Origin: Latrodectus hesperus
Lineage: Eukaryota; Arthropoda; Arachnida; Araneae; Theridiidae
NCBI GenBank assembly: GCA_037975125.1
Contig: CM075852.1
Location: 6,721,292 to 6,785,291 of the forward strand
Direction: 5' to 3'
DNA length: 64,000 bases
The stretch's first letter is position 1; every line of letters starts with the position of its first letter. Made by a program: the position numbers and the translations under genes. Under the pieces are notes generated by a model. That model did no database searches. It saw only the letters and a program-made list of their open reading frames with translations, and had not been told where the DNA came from. This document shows positions 23,601-40,683 of the stretch, in pieces.

Positions 23601-25030
23601 ATTGTTGTTTTGTATTCTTTAATATAATACTATGACTCAGAATTAACTTAATTTTGAATTGATTCAGATTTTTATTCATAAATTTCAATGATTTTAGTTG
23701 CTATTTTTACAAATTTACAATTAGTATCTCAATGTTCCTAGATATTTATCATTATTTGATTTTGATCCATTATACAAATTAATGTATTATGTTTGTGCAT
23801 TTAAGTAAACCAAAAACCAAATTCATTGCATTAAGAATTTATATGATGTAATGAAATTTTAATCAGCTGCATAAGAATAAAAATAAGTCTAGTAGCTTAT
23901 ATATAATGAAACGATGATTTACAAAACGATTTACTACATGTGCGGTTTAGGTACATATGCAGTTTAAGAAAATTGAAAATTTTGGTAAATAAAATTTGTA
24001 ATTTGTAATAATAGAATAAAATTAAGATGCTTGATACTAAATCAGGTGTGATAATATTAAATTATCCAAAATTTTATTACTTTGATGATTTTAGTATTAA
24101 AATAATATATTATATTTATTGTATATGTGTACACACATTACTTACTTTAGAAAATATTTATTAAATTTCAGTTGAAAATTATTAGTTCAATCACAAAACA
24201 TTAATTAATATTTTTATCTCCAAATATTTATATTTTTACATATAAGTATTTGGAGATAAAAAGATTTATGCTTTTACTTAACATGTTTATCATTATTTTT
24301 CATTTTCTGTATTTAATTATTTCCTGAGACCTAGTTTTAATTTATTTATTTAATAACAAAATGTTTGATCCATAAAGTTTTTTAAATTATTTAATATTTT
24401 TAATATAATTTCAAAATTTTCGAATTTAATGAATTGTTATGATAAAAGTCACTATGACAATTTTTTGACTTAATTTGCTTAATTCCACACAACATTACAA
24501 AAATGTTTAATAAATATTTCATCTAAATCTCCAGATAATCAAAAAACAAATTGAATATGATTTTGATTTACAAATATATAAATTATTTTCTGTTGCTTAT
24601 CATGGAATTAAACTTTAGTAGTTTTCTAAGTTATAAACTATTCTTTCCAATAGCATTTTTTGCAAAGTTTTAGAAATTAATGTAGTAATATTCTTTTTTT
24701 TCTCTATCTATCTTTTCATTGTAATTTGGAAAAATATTTCTGAAATAAAATTTGAGCTCTGGCTACCCATACAATATGTTATAGCTTGTTATACTTTCCC
24801 TCAAGTTTCCAGTGCATCACATATAATTTAAATGCACTTTTTTATGCTTTAAAATCATATTTATGGCCTCTAATCCTCTTTTTATACAATTAACGTTTTA
24901 GTAAAAATTAATTTATATTCAATTCACGCTTCAAAATAAGCAGATTTAACCAAACAGTTAGTAAGAGATACGATATTTAATTCAAAGCAAATAATGTCAA
25001 GGTTTTAAAATTCCATGAAAAAACCTCGAT
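20608..25030. other. 4.4 kb AT-rich stretch, no gene recognised
   Basis: Long AT-rich segment. A patch at 21880-22030 is somewhat GC-richer (contains tttgcgcacgctttgtcacc) but has no convincing frame. Elsewhere there are only short AT tracts and the inverted repeat at 24211-24262. Confidence 0.45.
24211..24262. repeat. Inverted repeat, 20 bp arms, 12 nt loop
   Basis: Arms 24211-24230 (tttttatctccaaatattta) and 24243-24262 match as reverse complements at 19 of 20 positions. Confidence 0.75.
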
Positions 25031-25400
25031 AAAAAGCCTACCTTCTTAAATTTCACTGAGCAAGGGAGCTAAGTCCTCAAAAAAGGGACACTGCTTCCCT
25101 AAAGTGCTCTCTCCAGTTGTCCAAGTTAATGAAGAAAAGAATTCTACATCTGGTGGAAAATCTCCAGTTCTCACTCCCTCCCTTTTTTCTTTCAATGTCT
25201 CCCCCTCTTTCGAACACGGTGGTACAAGTTTTTAGCGAAACTAACCTGATCGATAATCTTTATCGGCATTTCTAACTTCTTTTAAATCCAATCTTTTCAA
25301 TCTTCGGGAAGGCTTATAAATGTTTTTTGAACGTCTCTCTCCCTCTTCAACGAGTTTACTTTTAAGATAAGTAAAATGTCTGAAAAGCGTTTAAAGAGGA
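25031..25400. other. GC-richer island, candidate regulatory or exon region
   Basis: Markedly GC-richer than the flanks, with pyrimidine-rich blocks (25165-25210, 25330-25350). On the minus strand a frame without a start codon runs from about 25230 down to a stop near 25055, including VRTGDFPPDVEFFSSLTW. It is followed by a splice-donor-like aag/gtaggc near 25045. I do not recognise the peptide. It could be an untranslated exon, a promoter or an old repeat. Confidence 0.25.
25252..25349 (+). promoter_or_regulatory. Candidate promoter: GATA palindrome plus TATA box
   Basis: Two GATA-factor-type sites face each other (gataa at 25252-25256 and ttatc at 25260-25264). About 50 bp downstream is tataaa at 25315-25320, and a pyrimidine-rich stretch with a TCA that could be an initiator lies 34 bp further on. 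The window is AT-rich, so TATA-like words are expected by chance. The support is the clustering inside the GC-richer island, and it is weak. Confidence 0.2.
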
Positions 25401-28400
25401 TAAGGATTTAAACGGTAACTGATCAAACAGAAAATTACATCTAAAAGGGGATATTTTAATGTTCCTCCATTTTTGATAATAAATTAATGTAAACGGTGAT
25501 TTATATTCACACTTGATATTTTATTGGTAAAATGTGTTTTAACGAACGCTTAATAATTACTATAAATAATATGTGAAATTTAATCTGAATTTTATTTCTC
25601 TAAACATTATACGTGTTATTAGAATTTTCTAAATACTTTTTATTTGGAAATAAAATATCAAATATGACTTTTGTCGAACATGACAAAAATCACAGATCCA
25701 GTAAACCACTCGAATCATTTAAATCACTTAGTCCGTCGATTAATTTGCAGAACTAGAATAAAAAAGAATGAAAACAAAACAATATTTAATGCTCATTAGG
25801 GGAAATAATTAATTAAAGTCTATTGCAGTGATGTAGATTTTAAAAGCTAAATTAAATGGAAAACATAACGTTGGTTTTCTTAGACACATTTTCAGGAATT
25901 TATAAAAATGAAAAATATATGCTTATATAAAAAGCTAATGTAAATGAGTTCTTTATTTAATTGACGTCTCTATTTTATTTTAATTTGATAAAAAAATCAT
26001 TTAAAATATATACAATGTTATATCAGATTTATTTATATTTATTTTTTTAAAATAGCAAAGATTTTAAAGAAAGGCATCCAAAAGTTTTATGAAAAGAGCA
26101 TAACAACTAATGAAACATCTCAAGAAATTTTAGCGGATATTTATTCAGTACACGTCAGGCATAAATAGTATTAATTACATTACGCGATTAAGGAATTGGC
26201 TGATGAAATATTTGTAAGCAGACATATTTATTGGGATTATTATAATAATATTTTATTGAATTATTTCCTTAAAAGGAAATTAAAATCAAATAATTTAATA
26301 TTTTAATTTTTTAGTTGAAATATTTGCTTTTATAAGTGTTAGACAAATCGATAAATACGTCGAACTGAATAAAACATTCATAAGATTCCTAGTTTCATAC
26401 CTTGAATTCGTCTTAGATTTGAAAACGTGATCTATAATTATAATAAATAAAAAGAAAAAATTAAGTATCAAGAAATTACAAAACATAAATTCCTATGTAA
26501 CACAAATTTAAAATATTTTTGTAATTTTTCTGGAATAAAATTTCAGTCTATTTATCATACATTTCATAATGATTCAAAATACTTCTTACAATAACAATAT
26601 TTATAATATTTTTTATAATAACAATAATTCGAGCCTATCTTTATTAAGTTAAAATCAGAAACACAATTTCATAAAATCACAAGTGTTAATTTGCAATGAC
26701 TTAAATAATTTATTGAAATTGAAATCAAAATAAATGTTTGCTCTATTTCTTAATTTTCTTGAATAAAAAGAAATTATTTTTATATTGGGACTTTTACGGC
26801 AATAATTTATTAAAACAGAGTATAATTCTTCTGGTAAATAACTTAAAAGCAATTATCCTTACTTAAACATAAAATGCCTCATTAATCAATAAAGTCCTTA
26901 TTGCAACAATGCCTACTACAAAACGATAATTTCACAAAATAGTTTTGCGTGCACTTAATATATAACTAAATTAGTTATAGAATTAAATAATTAATACGGA
27001 AAAAGACGTTACAATTCTAAAACTAATTTACTAAAAACAAATCCAATGCGTTTTAAAGAAATTATATTTTAAATAAGAGCTAACTTGTAATTAATATTGA
27101 AATACAATAAAATTAAAAAAGACCTACTTACGAATAAAAACAATCAATTTGCTGAAAAATATTAATTTATTTAGTAACAAATATATTGGCTAAATTACTC
27201 AAACAATGTTCTTCATAAGGAATACTTAAAATTGTTACAAAAGTAAAGTCATTGTTTTATATCAGCATGGTTAATTTCTCTCTAAGTATTTGAAATAAAT
27301 CATTCTTTAAAATCTATATATTTATACAATGTTTAAAATTTTTACAATATTTTTTATCAATAGGAAGTATTTAAATTTATTTAAAATTTAAAAAATCAAA
27401 AAACAATTCCTAATACACTCAAATGTGTATGGAGACATTTATTTCTTAATAATACCCCTTTCTGATTTTTAAACTATATTTATACAAATAATACTTTATA
27501 TTTTCTTTGAGATAAAAATACAAATTTTTTCCGAAAATTCTACACTTTTCGTAAAATTTGAAATATTATAGAAATAATTTGCATAATCTTCAATTTTAAA
27601 AATATGGTATTTATTTGTATTTATGAATATTAAGATTTTTACCACAAATTAAAATCAATTATCTGAAAAACATGAAAATATGTTCAAAGAAACAATTTTA
27701 ATGATATGCTGTATATAATCTTATATTTTATAAGGAATCCACATAAGAACAAGGTATTTGAAACGATACTAGTTATTAAATTTAGTTATATAAAACATTG
27801 TTATACAAATAAATATAATAGTTATACATAAATAAATATAAAATAAATATATAAATAAATAATAGTTATATAAAATGTGTTGCAATAGTAATTACTTAAT
27901 AAAAATATGAAACATAATTACTTTTCTTACATAAAAATATAAATGACAGTAATGGTTCAGATTATCTTTTTTTTAGTTTAATTTTCTTTTCAAACAAAAG
28001 GTTATTATTTTATCAAAATGGTAAGAAATTACCGGATTTCGAACGCCGTTATTCTTTTGTTTTCCTATGCGAAAGAATAGAAAGTCCTTTTTTATGAAAT
28101 TAATTTATTCACTGTTTTATTTTAATGATGTTGTAAAAATACTTTTAAATTTATTGTTTCTTATATTTAGGGATTGTGCTTAAATGAATATTAATTTAAT
28201 TTTTTATCTTAAATGAATATTAATACTATTTTAATATAAAAGAAAACTCGTAAATCTATAGTATTTAAAAGAAAAACGTTGTAATTTAAAAATATATATA
28301 TATATATATATTAATAAACGCACTATGTACATATTAATTTATATTTATTATTTTCTTATTTAATTTGGACGCAATGAAGTAATTTAGACACATTAATACA

Positions 28401-31130
28401 AATACTGCATCTATTAACAATTCTAGTATACACACATAACTTTAATAATTCTAGTGAACACATATTAGTTTATATATATATATATATAAACTTTTTTAAA
28501 AATGTCTTAGACTTAATATTAGGAATAAATATTGGTATTGTTTACAACGCTACCTAGTGCAGATAGTCACTTAAACAAACATAGCAAACATTCTGCATAT
28601 ATGTATGCATGCATATGCATACATTAAAAAACTAATTTATTGAAATAATATTAAAATAAATTAAGAGAAAAAGTGAATAAAGTAAAATTAACTATTTATG
28701 GAAAATTATGTAAGAGAGAATTTAAGGAATTATTAATGTGTTATCTATTTGATGATAAAGGAATAAAAACATATTTCATGAAAACACATGTACAAGTATA
28801 TCCTTATATTTTTGTTCTACATAAAAGAGATCAAGTTGCGATTGCATATTTTTTAAATCATTATTTTCTCATGTGTGTGTGAGGGTAATTTTTAATTATA
28901 AAATTTCTCATCAATAATTTTTAAATATAAATAAAAAGAATTTCTATTTAAAAATAGCTATTTAGAGGACCTATTTTTTAACTTTTTAAATAGAGTTGCA
29001 AACATTTAAGTCCTTAAATATTTCAGTTAATTTAGTAAATAATATTATAAAACTTAAAAACTTTTATGCTCAATATTTAAACTTAAAAATTTTATGCTCC
29101 ATATTAAATAATAAAGTTTCAAAATAATTTAAAGTACAGTTTACAAAATAAGATATTAATAATTTATATAAAATTACATGTATATTTTAAAACTTATTTT
29201 AAGTGTATTTAAGTGTATAGAAATTTAAATATTCTCATAAACCACATAATATATTTATTTTTCTAAAACATTTTAAGTTAATTTATTTCTTAAGTAATCT
29301 AAGTTTTAAAACCATTTATATTCGAAGATATAATTTTCTTAAAATTCAATTCCAAAATAAAATTTAAAATTCCCACCGTGAAGTTGAGTTCAACTAAATA
29401 AATTTTATTGACATGTATTCTTTGATCTCAATAAAAGCATAATAATCAATTTAATCAAATTTTTACTAGCGTGATATTGCAAAATATATATATACTTATG
29501 TATGTTGCGTTTTCTTCTATAAAGTAAGTGCGACTTCTTATAGGTTGTATTTCAAATTTTCAGTTACTATTTCATTCTTGAATACTTTATATAATAAACT
29601 ATGTTGCAATGTATACTATTCCTATGCCTGGTTTTATCAAAATAAATTCACACTTTGCAGTAAATGAACTATTTGATGAGTTTAAAATTAAAATTTTAAT
29701 CAAGGCTTTGAGAGTCAAGTGAAAAATTTATTATCAAAAGTTACTTTAAATGCATATAGTATTTCTGCTTATCCAAAATCGCAATAATGTAATACAAAAT
29801 ATAAACCGAATTCATTGGGAAAATATATTCAGTTAATGTTTTATTTATAAATTTTTTACTTGATTTAATGACAAATGCATTTTATTAAATATTTTTCTTA
29901 CTACTCTTTTTACATTACATTCTATAAATTTAGGCCAAGAATTTAGTTACAAATTAAAATATTGAAATTCTTATAAACTGAAACAAGAAACATTAAACTC
30001 TTATAGTTTCTTTTCCTATATACTACATATATGAATATAAGAAATTATTGTTTGTTGATAAATTGTATATTTGTTGAGAAATATTGCTTATGCATTTATC
30101 AAGAAAATTATATAATAAATAGCCTGTGCAAGAAATATTTTCAAACATATAAACAAATTTAAGCTTTTATAATATACTCTTATCTAAAGAATAATCACAA
30201 AGTGGTAAAATCCATATTATAATGAACAAAAATTAATTTGATTTACTCGCAGCATGACAAATAAGTAAAATAATATTCTTAATGATTAAAAAACAAAGAA
30301 TTAGTTTTAAAAGTAAATATATATAATCTCCAAATTTTTGTTTTTTTTTCATGCAGAGCAATTCAGTGTTTAGAAACATGGCTGATGTTTCAATGTGAAG
30401 TAATCATATTCGAAACTTTAAAGTTGAATCTTTGATGGCCCTGATCACACACGCAGACCACCGTGTTTATTAATAGTAACTAGGACACTTAAAATATCTT
30501 ATTGTAGAAATATTCTCTAAGTAGAATGACATATTTGGAGGGAGTGGGGTTAGCCAGGTCTTGGAGTCTTCTAATTTGTTACAGGTTTTAAATCAAAAGA
30601 TCTTGATTCTTAGAAATCAGATGATTCTTAGAAATCAGATGATTCTTAGAAATAAGGACTCAGCCGTTAGCAAACAGCCATCCTTTTTACCTCTTGGGTC
30701 AAAATGCTTAAATGCTCTAAATATTGATGGTCAATATTTCCATCTCTAAAGGAAAGTCAGAATTCAGAGACGTGCACACACATACATCGGACTGAGGCAT
30801 CCCAAATGTTTTCAATGAAATTCATTTTGGTTGATTACATCAATATATAGCTTCATCTCCCAAACCTCTCATTTTCGAAGTCGTCGGCGATGATGACAAC
30901 TCTATGGTGACAACCATTTTCACCCCATTGAAGAAAAACTAGTATTAAATCTGCCATTCGCTCTATCTTTCAATAAGTACTTCATCTTGATGTTTGAAAA
31001 TAAATATAAACAAGCGTGTTTATTTAAGAGATGATTTAAATACAAATTTAAATTTAATAATTCAAATCAGCATTGTTATATTATGGATGGATTTTTCGTG
31101 TGGAAACTTTTAGGAGTCCAATTACATATA
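25401..31130. other. 5.7 kb mostly AT-rich stretch, no gene recognised
   Basis: AT-rich DNA with short TA tracts (28291-28311, 28470-28489) and a TAAATAAATA-rich array around 27800-27865. From 30420 to 31000 the GC content is a little higher, including an 18 bp tandem repeat. No exon or RNA gene is recognised. A plus-strand frame at 28673-28882 starts at a non-ATG codon and shows no family features. Confidence 0.45.
30606..30653. repeat. 18 bp tandem repeat, about 2.6 units
   Basis: The unit attcttagaaatcagatg occurs at 30606-30623 and 30624-30641, followed by a partial third unit. Confidence 0.9.
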
Positions 31131-31137
31131 CATGATG

Positions 31138-31186
31138 TATATATATATATATATGCATATATATATACATATATACACATATGTAT

Positions 31187-31249
<63 letters not shown>
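31138..31249. repeat. (TA)n microsatellite with CA/TG interruptions
   Basis: Imperfect in its left half (TG, CA, CATA steps) and pure TA from about 31191 to 31248. Confidence 0.95.
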
Positions 31250-31252
<3 letters not shown>

Positions 31253-31259
31253 TTCTATT

Positions 31260-33370
31260 TATAATTATACATAAAATATACATATTAGTATTTTTATTTC
31301 AATAAAAATATAACGTTTATTTAACATAATATTTCATATCTAAGTATTGCATCACAGTTGAACAAAATAATTCTATCAAGACTTTTAATTTATGAATGAG
31401 ATATCAAAATCAAGGCTTTTAATTTCTAAATATTGGGATTTAGTTCATTGTTTTCTTACAGTACTTAATAATACTAACTTTAAATAAATAGCATTATCCC
31501 TCAATATAAAAACCTTCTGAATACTACTATGGAAATAAAATATGAGCCAATAAAATTAATTAAGTGAACATTCCATATATTCCTTGTTTTTCTTATTAAC
31601 ACAGAAATATTTTTTCAGATTGCCATTTACGAAAATAATTCCAATATTTAAAGTTATATAATCAAATAACAATAAGGCTTTATCATTATATTATAGATTA
31701 GATTTTAATATCTCTGAGATAAATACTTTAATTTGCTTCAGTTAAAAAATCATTTTTTTAATATTTCACAAATTAGGAAAACAATATACTAATATAAATG
31801 TAACTACGCTAACAATATACATATGTATAATAAAACTACTAAACTTTTGTTAAAATGAAACTATTTTTCTTTAATATGGTGTAGTGTGTTTGATTCAATT
31901 AAATTACATAATGAAATAACATTAAAATAAAAAGTAAATACTATTAATCAAACAAAATTCTTGCTTATAATTTTGTATTAATTCATGGTCTCAAAAGTGT
32001 TTTTTTCCCACAAATCTAGCCATTACTGCCAAATTTCAATATTGTTTTATATTAAAAGAATATATTGAATGTTTACAAGTTTGCTTTTCATTAAACTATT
32101 ATTTCAAAGCATCATTTATCTTCAATCCAATATATTTTTAGCATGAAATTTTAATTATAATTTTGTACATAAAAATTAAACAATCCTAGACCAATAAAAT
32201 AAATTATGTATTTAAATTATATAGATATCAATGTTCAAAAATCTTAAAAAATTAGTTACTCAATATATTTATTTATAAACATTTAATAAAAACTTCATAT
32301 TTATGTGTCCGAAAATTTTTTCATTTAAAAAAACTGTCAAATATTTTCTTTAAATGTTAATTAAATTGATATTGTATGAAGCTGAAATTGATTTAATCGG
32401 TTAAATTACACAGAAATATCCTAATTAAAGCACGTATCATACATTATTTTAATTAAAATTAATAAAGATGTTTTTCAAATTAATAATATTTCTTTTATTT
32501 TATTTTCATCCAATTAAAATACAGTTCGTTAAATTTACAAAAGTACCTGTTCATTAAACTTGCAAGAAACGTCAAAGCAATTTAAATAAAGTAAATTAGA
32601 TAATTTTTGCTATAGCTACATAACTCTTCCATAAAATATTATACAGGAATTTCATTAAATGCTTTTCCTAATCAGCTTTGACCTTCATTTACCCTATTAT
32701 ACGAATAAGCAACACTGCTTTTCCTTTTTTAATCATGAAATATCAAGCACATTTATTAATTTAGTAAACCATTTCCATGGCATTATATTTCTATCCATTT
32801 AAGCGTTCCGAAAATTCACTTTATCATGACTTCAGTTCTTGCAACAATAACTTAATTCCTTTTTTCATTGCACAAAGGAAAATAATTTTCCATTTATTTA
32901 TTTTCTCTGCAATTTTTTTATGACTATCTTTGTTATAAATCAATGTATCGTAGTTCATTTATTCAAAATTAACGTTAGTTAAAATACATTAAGCAATAAC
33001 TCAATAAATGCTAGGTTTTTCAATAGTTTTCCCAATATATTCATAAAAAAGGACTTTTAACTTTTCCTTTGTTCGGTTTTGTAAAGTCCAAAAAATGTTT
33101 CCAATAGATCGTTATCCAAAGAATGATAGTTTTAAAAGTAAAAGACCACATTAAACAGTTAACAAAATACATTACTTTGCGGAAAGATACTTTTTATCAA
33201 ATAGTATGAGTGAATTTTAAATCAATAAAGGGAATGGCAAACATTTGTATATGAAAAAAGACTTATTTAATACTTTTTTGTAAAATTTACTAAGCATTTC
33301 TAATTATTTCCATTTACATTCATATAATACTTTTTAATTAATTTATTTTGATCCATATGTGTGTGTGACA
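31260..33370. other. 2.1 kb AT-rich stretch, no gene recognised
   Basis: AT-rich DNA with no open frame, repeat unit or RNA-like structure that I can name. Confidence 0.45.
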
Positions 33371-33371
33371 T

Positions 33372-33547
<176 letters not shown>

Positions 33548-35936
33548 CATATGTCGTGCGTAGTTCAAGCTAATTTAAAAAAAATTTAAGAGTTAAATCA
33601 ACATATTTGTTTAAATACAAAACAAATTTAAGCAAATATTCTGATTTTATCTGCTTTGATTATCTTTTGTATACAAAACAAATCGTAGAATTTTTTGATA
33701 ATCTAAGAGTAGTAACAATCAGTTTTTTCAATCAAACAATTAAATCATTTCGTAAAAGGAATAGGTAGATATACAAATAATTGTAAATATCTGGTAGTTT
33801 TCCTTATTTTCTTTTACGCCTTTATGTCACTTAATTTTATGAAATTGTATACATTAGTTTTCACTAATATTTTATGGCAAATGCAATATATATGGACTAT
33901 CTTTGAATTGCAAGTTAATTTATAAATAAATATTACATATTTTGATTTTAAATAATATTAAAATCTTTTTATCATTTACAAAATACAAATCATAAAAAAC
34001 AAAACATTTTGTAATGATAAATTTTCTCGTATCATATATAAAAAAAACACTTTAAATAATTTAAAATATGCCGAATTAATTATGATTATTTCTAGTACTG
34101 TAATATACAAGGGCTTATAAAAACACTTTAATTTCATTATTAAATAACAAAACAGACCCTTCAAATACACTTATTCCAAAAGAAGTAAACATTCAGTATT
34201 CCCATGGAAAACTCTCCAGAATTGATGATAAATATTTATTGATTTTTTTCCCGCAAATAAACCACATTTTTATAACTATTATTATTCCTAGTTTTGATTA
34301 GAAAAACTATTAACGCCATTATATTTTTCTCAATTAAAAGTTGTAATGGATTTAAAGGACACGATTTAAATAAGTATAATTTTTTTATATAAATCAATAT
34401 TTTAAAATTCTTTTATTGACTTTCATCTTTCCACTTTAAAATCTGCGTACACGTTCTTACAATTTGCCTGTATAACATGAAAAGTAGCTTTTTATGTGAT
34501 TGAAATATATGTAAGTAGTCCGAAAATATTATGATTAATATTGAAGTAGAAATGAATGATAACAACAATATTTTTATAAGAATTCAGTTGTGTGATGTGA
34601 TGTCGGTAAAAAAAATATTACTTCAGGTAAATTTTTAATTTGCTGAAAAAAACTCGGTTCTTGAAGATAATTGAAAAACTTGAAGGATTCATGTTTTCGT
34701 AGAAAGAATTCGTCGTGAAAGTGTTTGCCTTTGAAAAGGAAAAAAATTGCATTTATTTTTTGCGCAGGATTAAATGCAAAAAAGTAGTCTAAATTCAATT
34801 TCTCAATTAAACTGCAATTTTGATTCAAATATTTATTCAAAAAATTATTAAGAATAAACTAAATTCTATATTTTTATATTTGTTTATTGTACAAAAACAA
34901 TTAAACTTTATGATTCTACATTCAAATACAATAAAGTCAAATGTTACTAAACAGTGCTGTTGTTGCCTTTTTTATTTATATGATATGTAAATTGATTAAC
35001 ATTAAATTCTTTTTATCTTATAATAACTACGGTTATGTTAGTTAATATCTTAATATAATAATAACTTTACTATACATGCATATATATTCATATATACATG
35101 ATTTAAAGCATAAGTTTTGTGATTGAAATAAAAAAATTCTATGCATATTTAAATTGTCTTTATCGTTATGTGCAAAAACTTATAGCATTAAATTTATAAT
35201 AAATTCAACGCATCGTCATTTTATAAAAAATTTTTAACTCTCAGTCAAAAAATTATCATTTTATTATAGCAATAATGTCAAATTTAAAAAAAAGTGTAAA
35301 AAAGTTAAAATATATTAAAAATGCATTTGCAAGATATATATGAATTGATAAACATTTATATTTAATGTTAAATCAAAATAAAATCAGTTTTTAAAGAGAA
35401 AAATTATCATATAACATATTCATTAATTTTCTCGCTGAACCTTGGGAATATGTTGAGTAAATTTCTTTTAAATTTTGTTTACTTTTCATAAGAAAATAAA
35501 TTTTACATTACAATTTTCCCTATTAACATTACACTGTTTATCAAAAGAGTGTTATGTATTATCAAAACAATTTTTAATGATATAATAATGACAAATTTAA
35601 CAATGCTACCATAAAGAAATTTTTTTAAGAGATAGAAGACGCATATTTATTTTTTTAACAAAATTCATTTTGTGGAACCACAGAAATTGAAATTTTCTGT
35701 TATAAGTATCAAATTATAAAATCATCAAAAATTTCCGTAAACAATTGATGCAAAAATTGACATAAAATCACTCAACAAACAAAATTCAAAAACAATTTTA
35801 GATTTGTAGAGTAAAAATCAATTGCAGAATTTCAAAAAAACTATTGTATAAAAGAGAACAATAAGGAATAATAATAAATGCTGATGATTTTTATAAATTT
35901 ATGACAATTATTACTTCCTAAATTAGTAGGACTAAA

Positions 35937-35995
35937 TTATAGGATAAACTGAATTTCTGTAAAATTAGTTTACAGAAATTCAGTTTATCCTATAA
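35937..35995. repeat. Perfect inverted repeat, 27 bp arms, 5 nt loop
   Basis: Arms 35937-35963 and 35969-35995 are exact reverse complements around attag. A further direct copy of ataaactgaatttctgtaaa follows at 35992-36011, so the unit is present three times. Confidence 0.9.
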
Positions 35996-36011
35996 ACTGA
36001 ATTTCTGTAAA

Positions 36012-36105
36012 GCATATTCTTAAGCATATTTTTATTTCTTAAGCATATTCTTAAGCATATATTTATTCTTGTAAAGCTATTTCTTAAGCATATTTTTATT
36101 AATAA
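36012..36105. repeat. Degenerate tandem repeat of ttcttaagcatat
   Basis: Four to five copies of (t)ttcttaagcatat in direct orientation, separated by ttttat-like spacers, immediately right of the palindrome at 35.95 kb. Confidence 0.75.
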
Positions 36106-36671
36106 TTTTACACTATTTGTATTTATACGCATTTAAAAACATTTATTTTTAATATACACATTTATTACGGAAACGTCAGATATATTAGTGACTAATAAAC
36201 AAGAAAATGTTGAAATTAGTTTTCACTACAAAATTATTCAGATAATTCACGGATACATATAAATATATTAGTTAATGGGACTCACAGTGCTACATTTATA
36301 CTTATTCTTAATATTAACTTCTAAAAAGCGTAAATATTGCGCTCATTAACAAAATTGCGAGCTGCTTTAGTTTCGTCAATTGGAAACTGGAAACAAAATA
36401 TTTCGGTTACGCTAGAAACATCTTAAATCGCCATAATGCATATTAATACTTTCGTTCAAATTGAAATAAATAAATCTTTATTTTTGGCTGATTCGATTTT
36501 AAGACATTTCATAGATGTATATTTCTATAAAATCATGAAAGAATATTGCAGTTACAGAGCACAACAGACAATGTGACTGTAAGAATGGCTTTTATTTTAA
36601 ATTACAGCTTACGTGAAAGTTTGCCGAGTACGTATCGTAACATATCTCACTAAACGGTTAAGCAGATTGAA

Positions 36672-36745
36672 GACTGATCCCATCTAGCTATTTATAAAAC
36701 TACACCAACGTGATCGTCCCGCTATGACGTCAATCCGTGACGTCA
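36672..36745 (-). promoter_or_regulatory. Candidate promoter: two CRE sites and TATA box
   Basis: Two perfect tgacgtca palindromes (36725-36732 and 36738-36745), the binding site of CREB/ATF-type bZIP factors, start 13 bp apart. In minus-strand orientation they lie about 30-50 bp upstream of tataaatag (36696-36688). A TCAGTC initiator-like word follows (36677-36672), 21 bp below the TATA, shorter than the usual 28-33 bp. A gtaagc splice-donor-like word is near 36613 on the same strand. The region (36600-36980) is GC-richer than its flanks. No downstream coding exon is recognised, so promoter function is inference. Confidence 0.35.
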
Positions 36746-39955
<3,210 letters not shown>

Positions 39956-40262
39956 GAATTGGTGGCAATTTATGTAGTTGGGTACCCAGTGGTTGTGTCG
40001 TTATCGCACTGAAAGTAGTAGACTATTCTAAATTTAGAAGCAGACACCAAGCAGAAGATTTGGCCTGCCTCCCTCAAAAGTATCATTGCACATGGAAGCC
40101 ATTGCACCTTACTATACGAACCCCATCCGTCATTAGTTAATACGATAGATCTGCAGATAGGTAGGGAATACAAATCTCTACTTTCTATAATGTAAGCAAT
40201 ACTCTACCCAATCAGTCAGGAATCCACCGCCTATGCGCTTTATCTTAAACTTCAAAAGGCAG
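39956..40262. other. GC-richer block, probably an interspersed repeat
   Basis: A roughly 300 bp block with sharp edges against AT-rich DNA. It starts around ggtggcaatttatgtagttg and ends near aaaaggcagagg. No polymerase III boxes, terminal repeats or transposase motifs were recognised. A 67-codon minus-strand frame crosses it but resembles nothing I know. Length and composition fit a SINE or short retroelement fragment. Class unassigned. Confidence 0.4.
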
Positions 40263-40591
40263 AGGCTATTTTTAAAAAGAAGGAACAAATATAGAGTTTT
40301 TCTTCAGAAAAAGTAATCACTTAACAAAATATTTCAAAAAATTCTATACGTTATTAAGATACATTTTGATATGTTTGAGAATTAGTAAACAATGTACGCT
40401 TTTGTTGTAATAAACGAATTGTAAGACGCTACAATAATTTTCTTTATTTATTAATTTTTAGAAAAATTAAAAATAAGCAAATGAATTAAATAAAATATTC
40501 AAAAAGCGTTAAAATACATTATAAGAAATGCTACTGAACGGATATTATTCTTGAGATAATGAAAAAAGGGTGATATTACAAGTAATTTGTT
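40263..40591. other. AT-rich sequence, no gene seen
   Basis: AT-rich DNA leading to the palindrome at 40.6 kb. Confidence 0.4.
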
Positions 40592-40683
40592 CAATGAAAT
40601 AACTTTCTTCCATAAGAGAACGGTTCACTTTTTTCTATTGAAAAAAGTGAACTGTTCTCTTATGGAAGAAAGTTATTTCATTG
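40592..40683. repeat. Near-perfect palindrome, 44 bp arms, 4 nt loop
   Basis: Arms 40592-40635 and 40640-40683 are reverse complements at 43 of 44 positions (one G/A difference) around tatt. This is the strongest hairpin in the window outside the microsatellites. There are no terminal motifs or target duplications. Confidence 0.95.

Larger units (their letters stand above)
33548..36600. other. 3 kb AT-rich stretch with local repeats
   Basis: AT-rich anonymous DNA. The palindrome and tandem array at 35937-36105 are the only structured parts. A minus-strand frame at 34574-34840 (88 codons, rich in Phe, Lys and Asn) has no recognisable family and looks like AT-rich chance coding. Confidence 0.45.

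Noticed and set aside
36000..36105. CRISPR-like array
   Set aside because: Repeats are 13 bp, degenerate and separated by a few bases. A eukaryotic context and slippage explain them.
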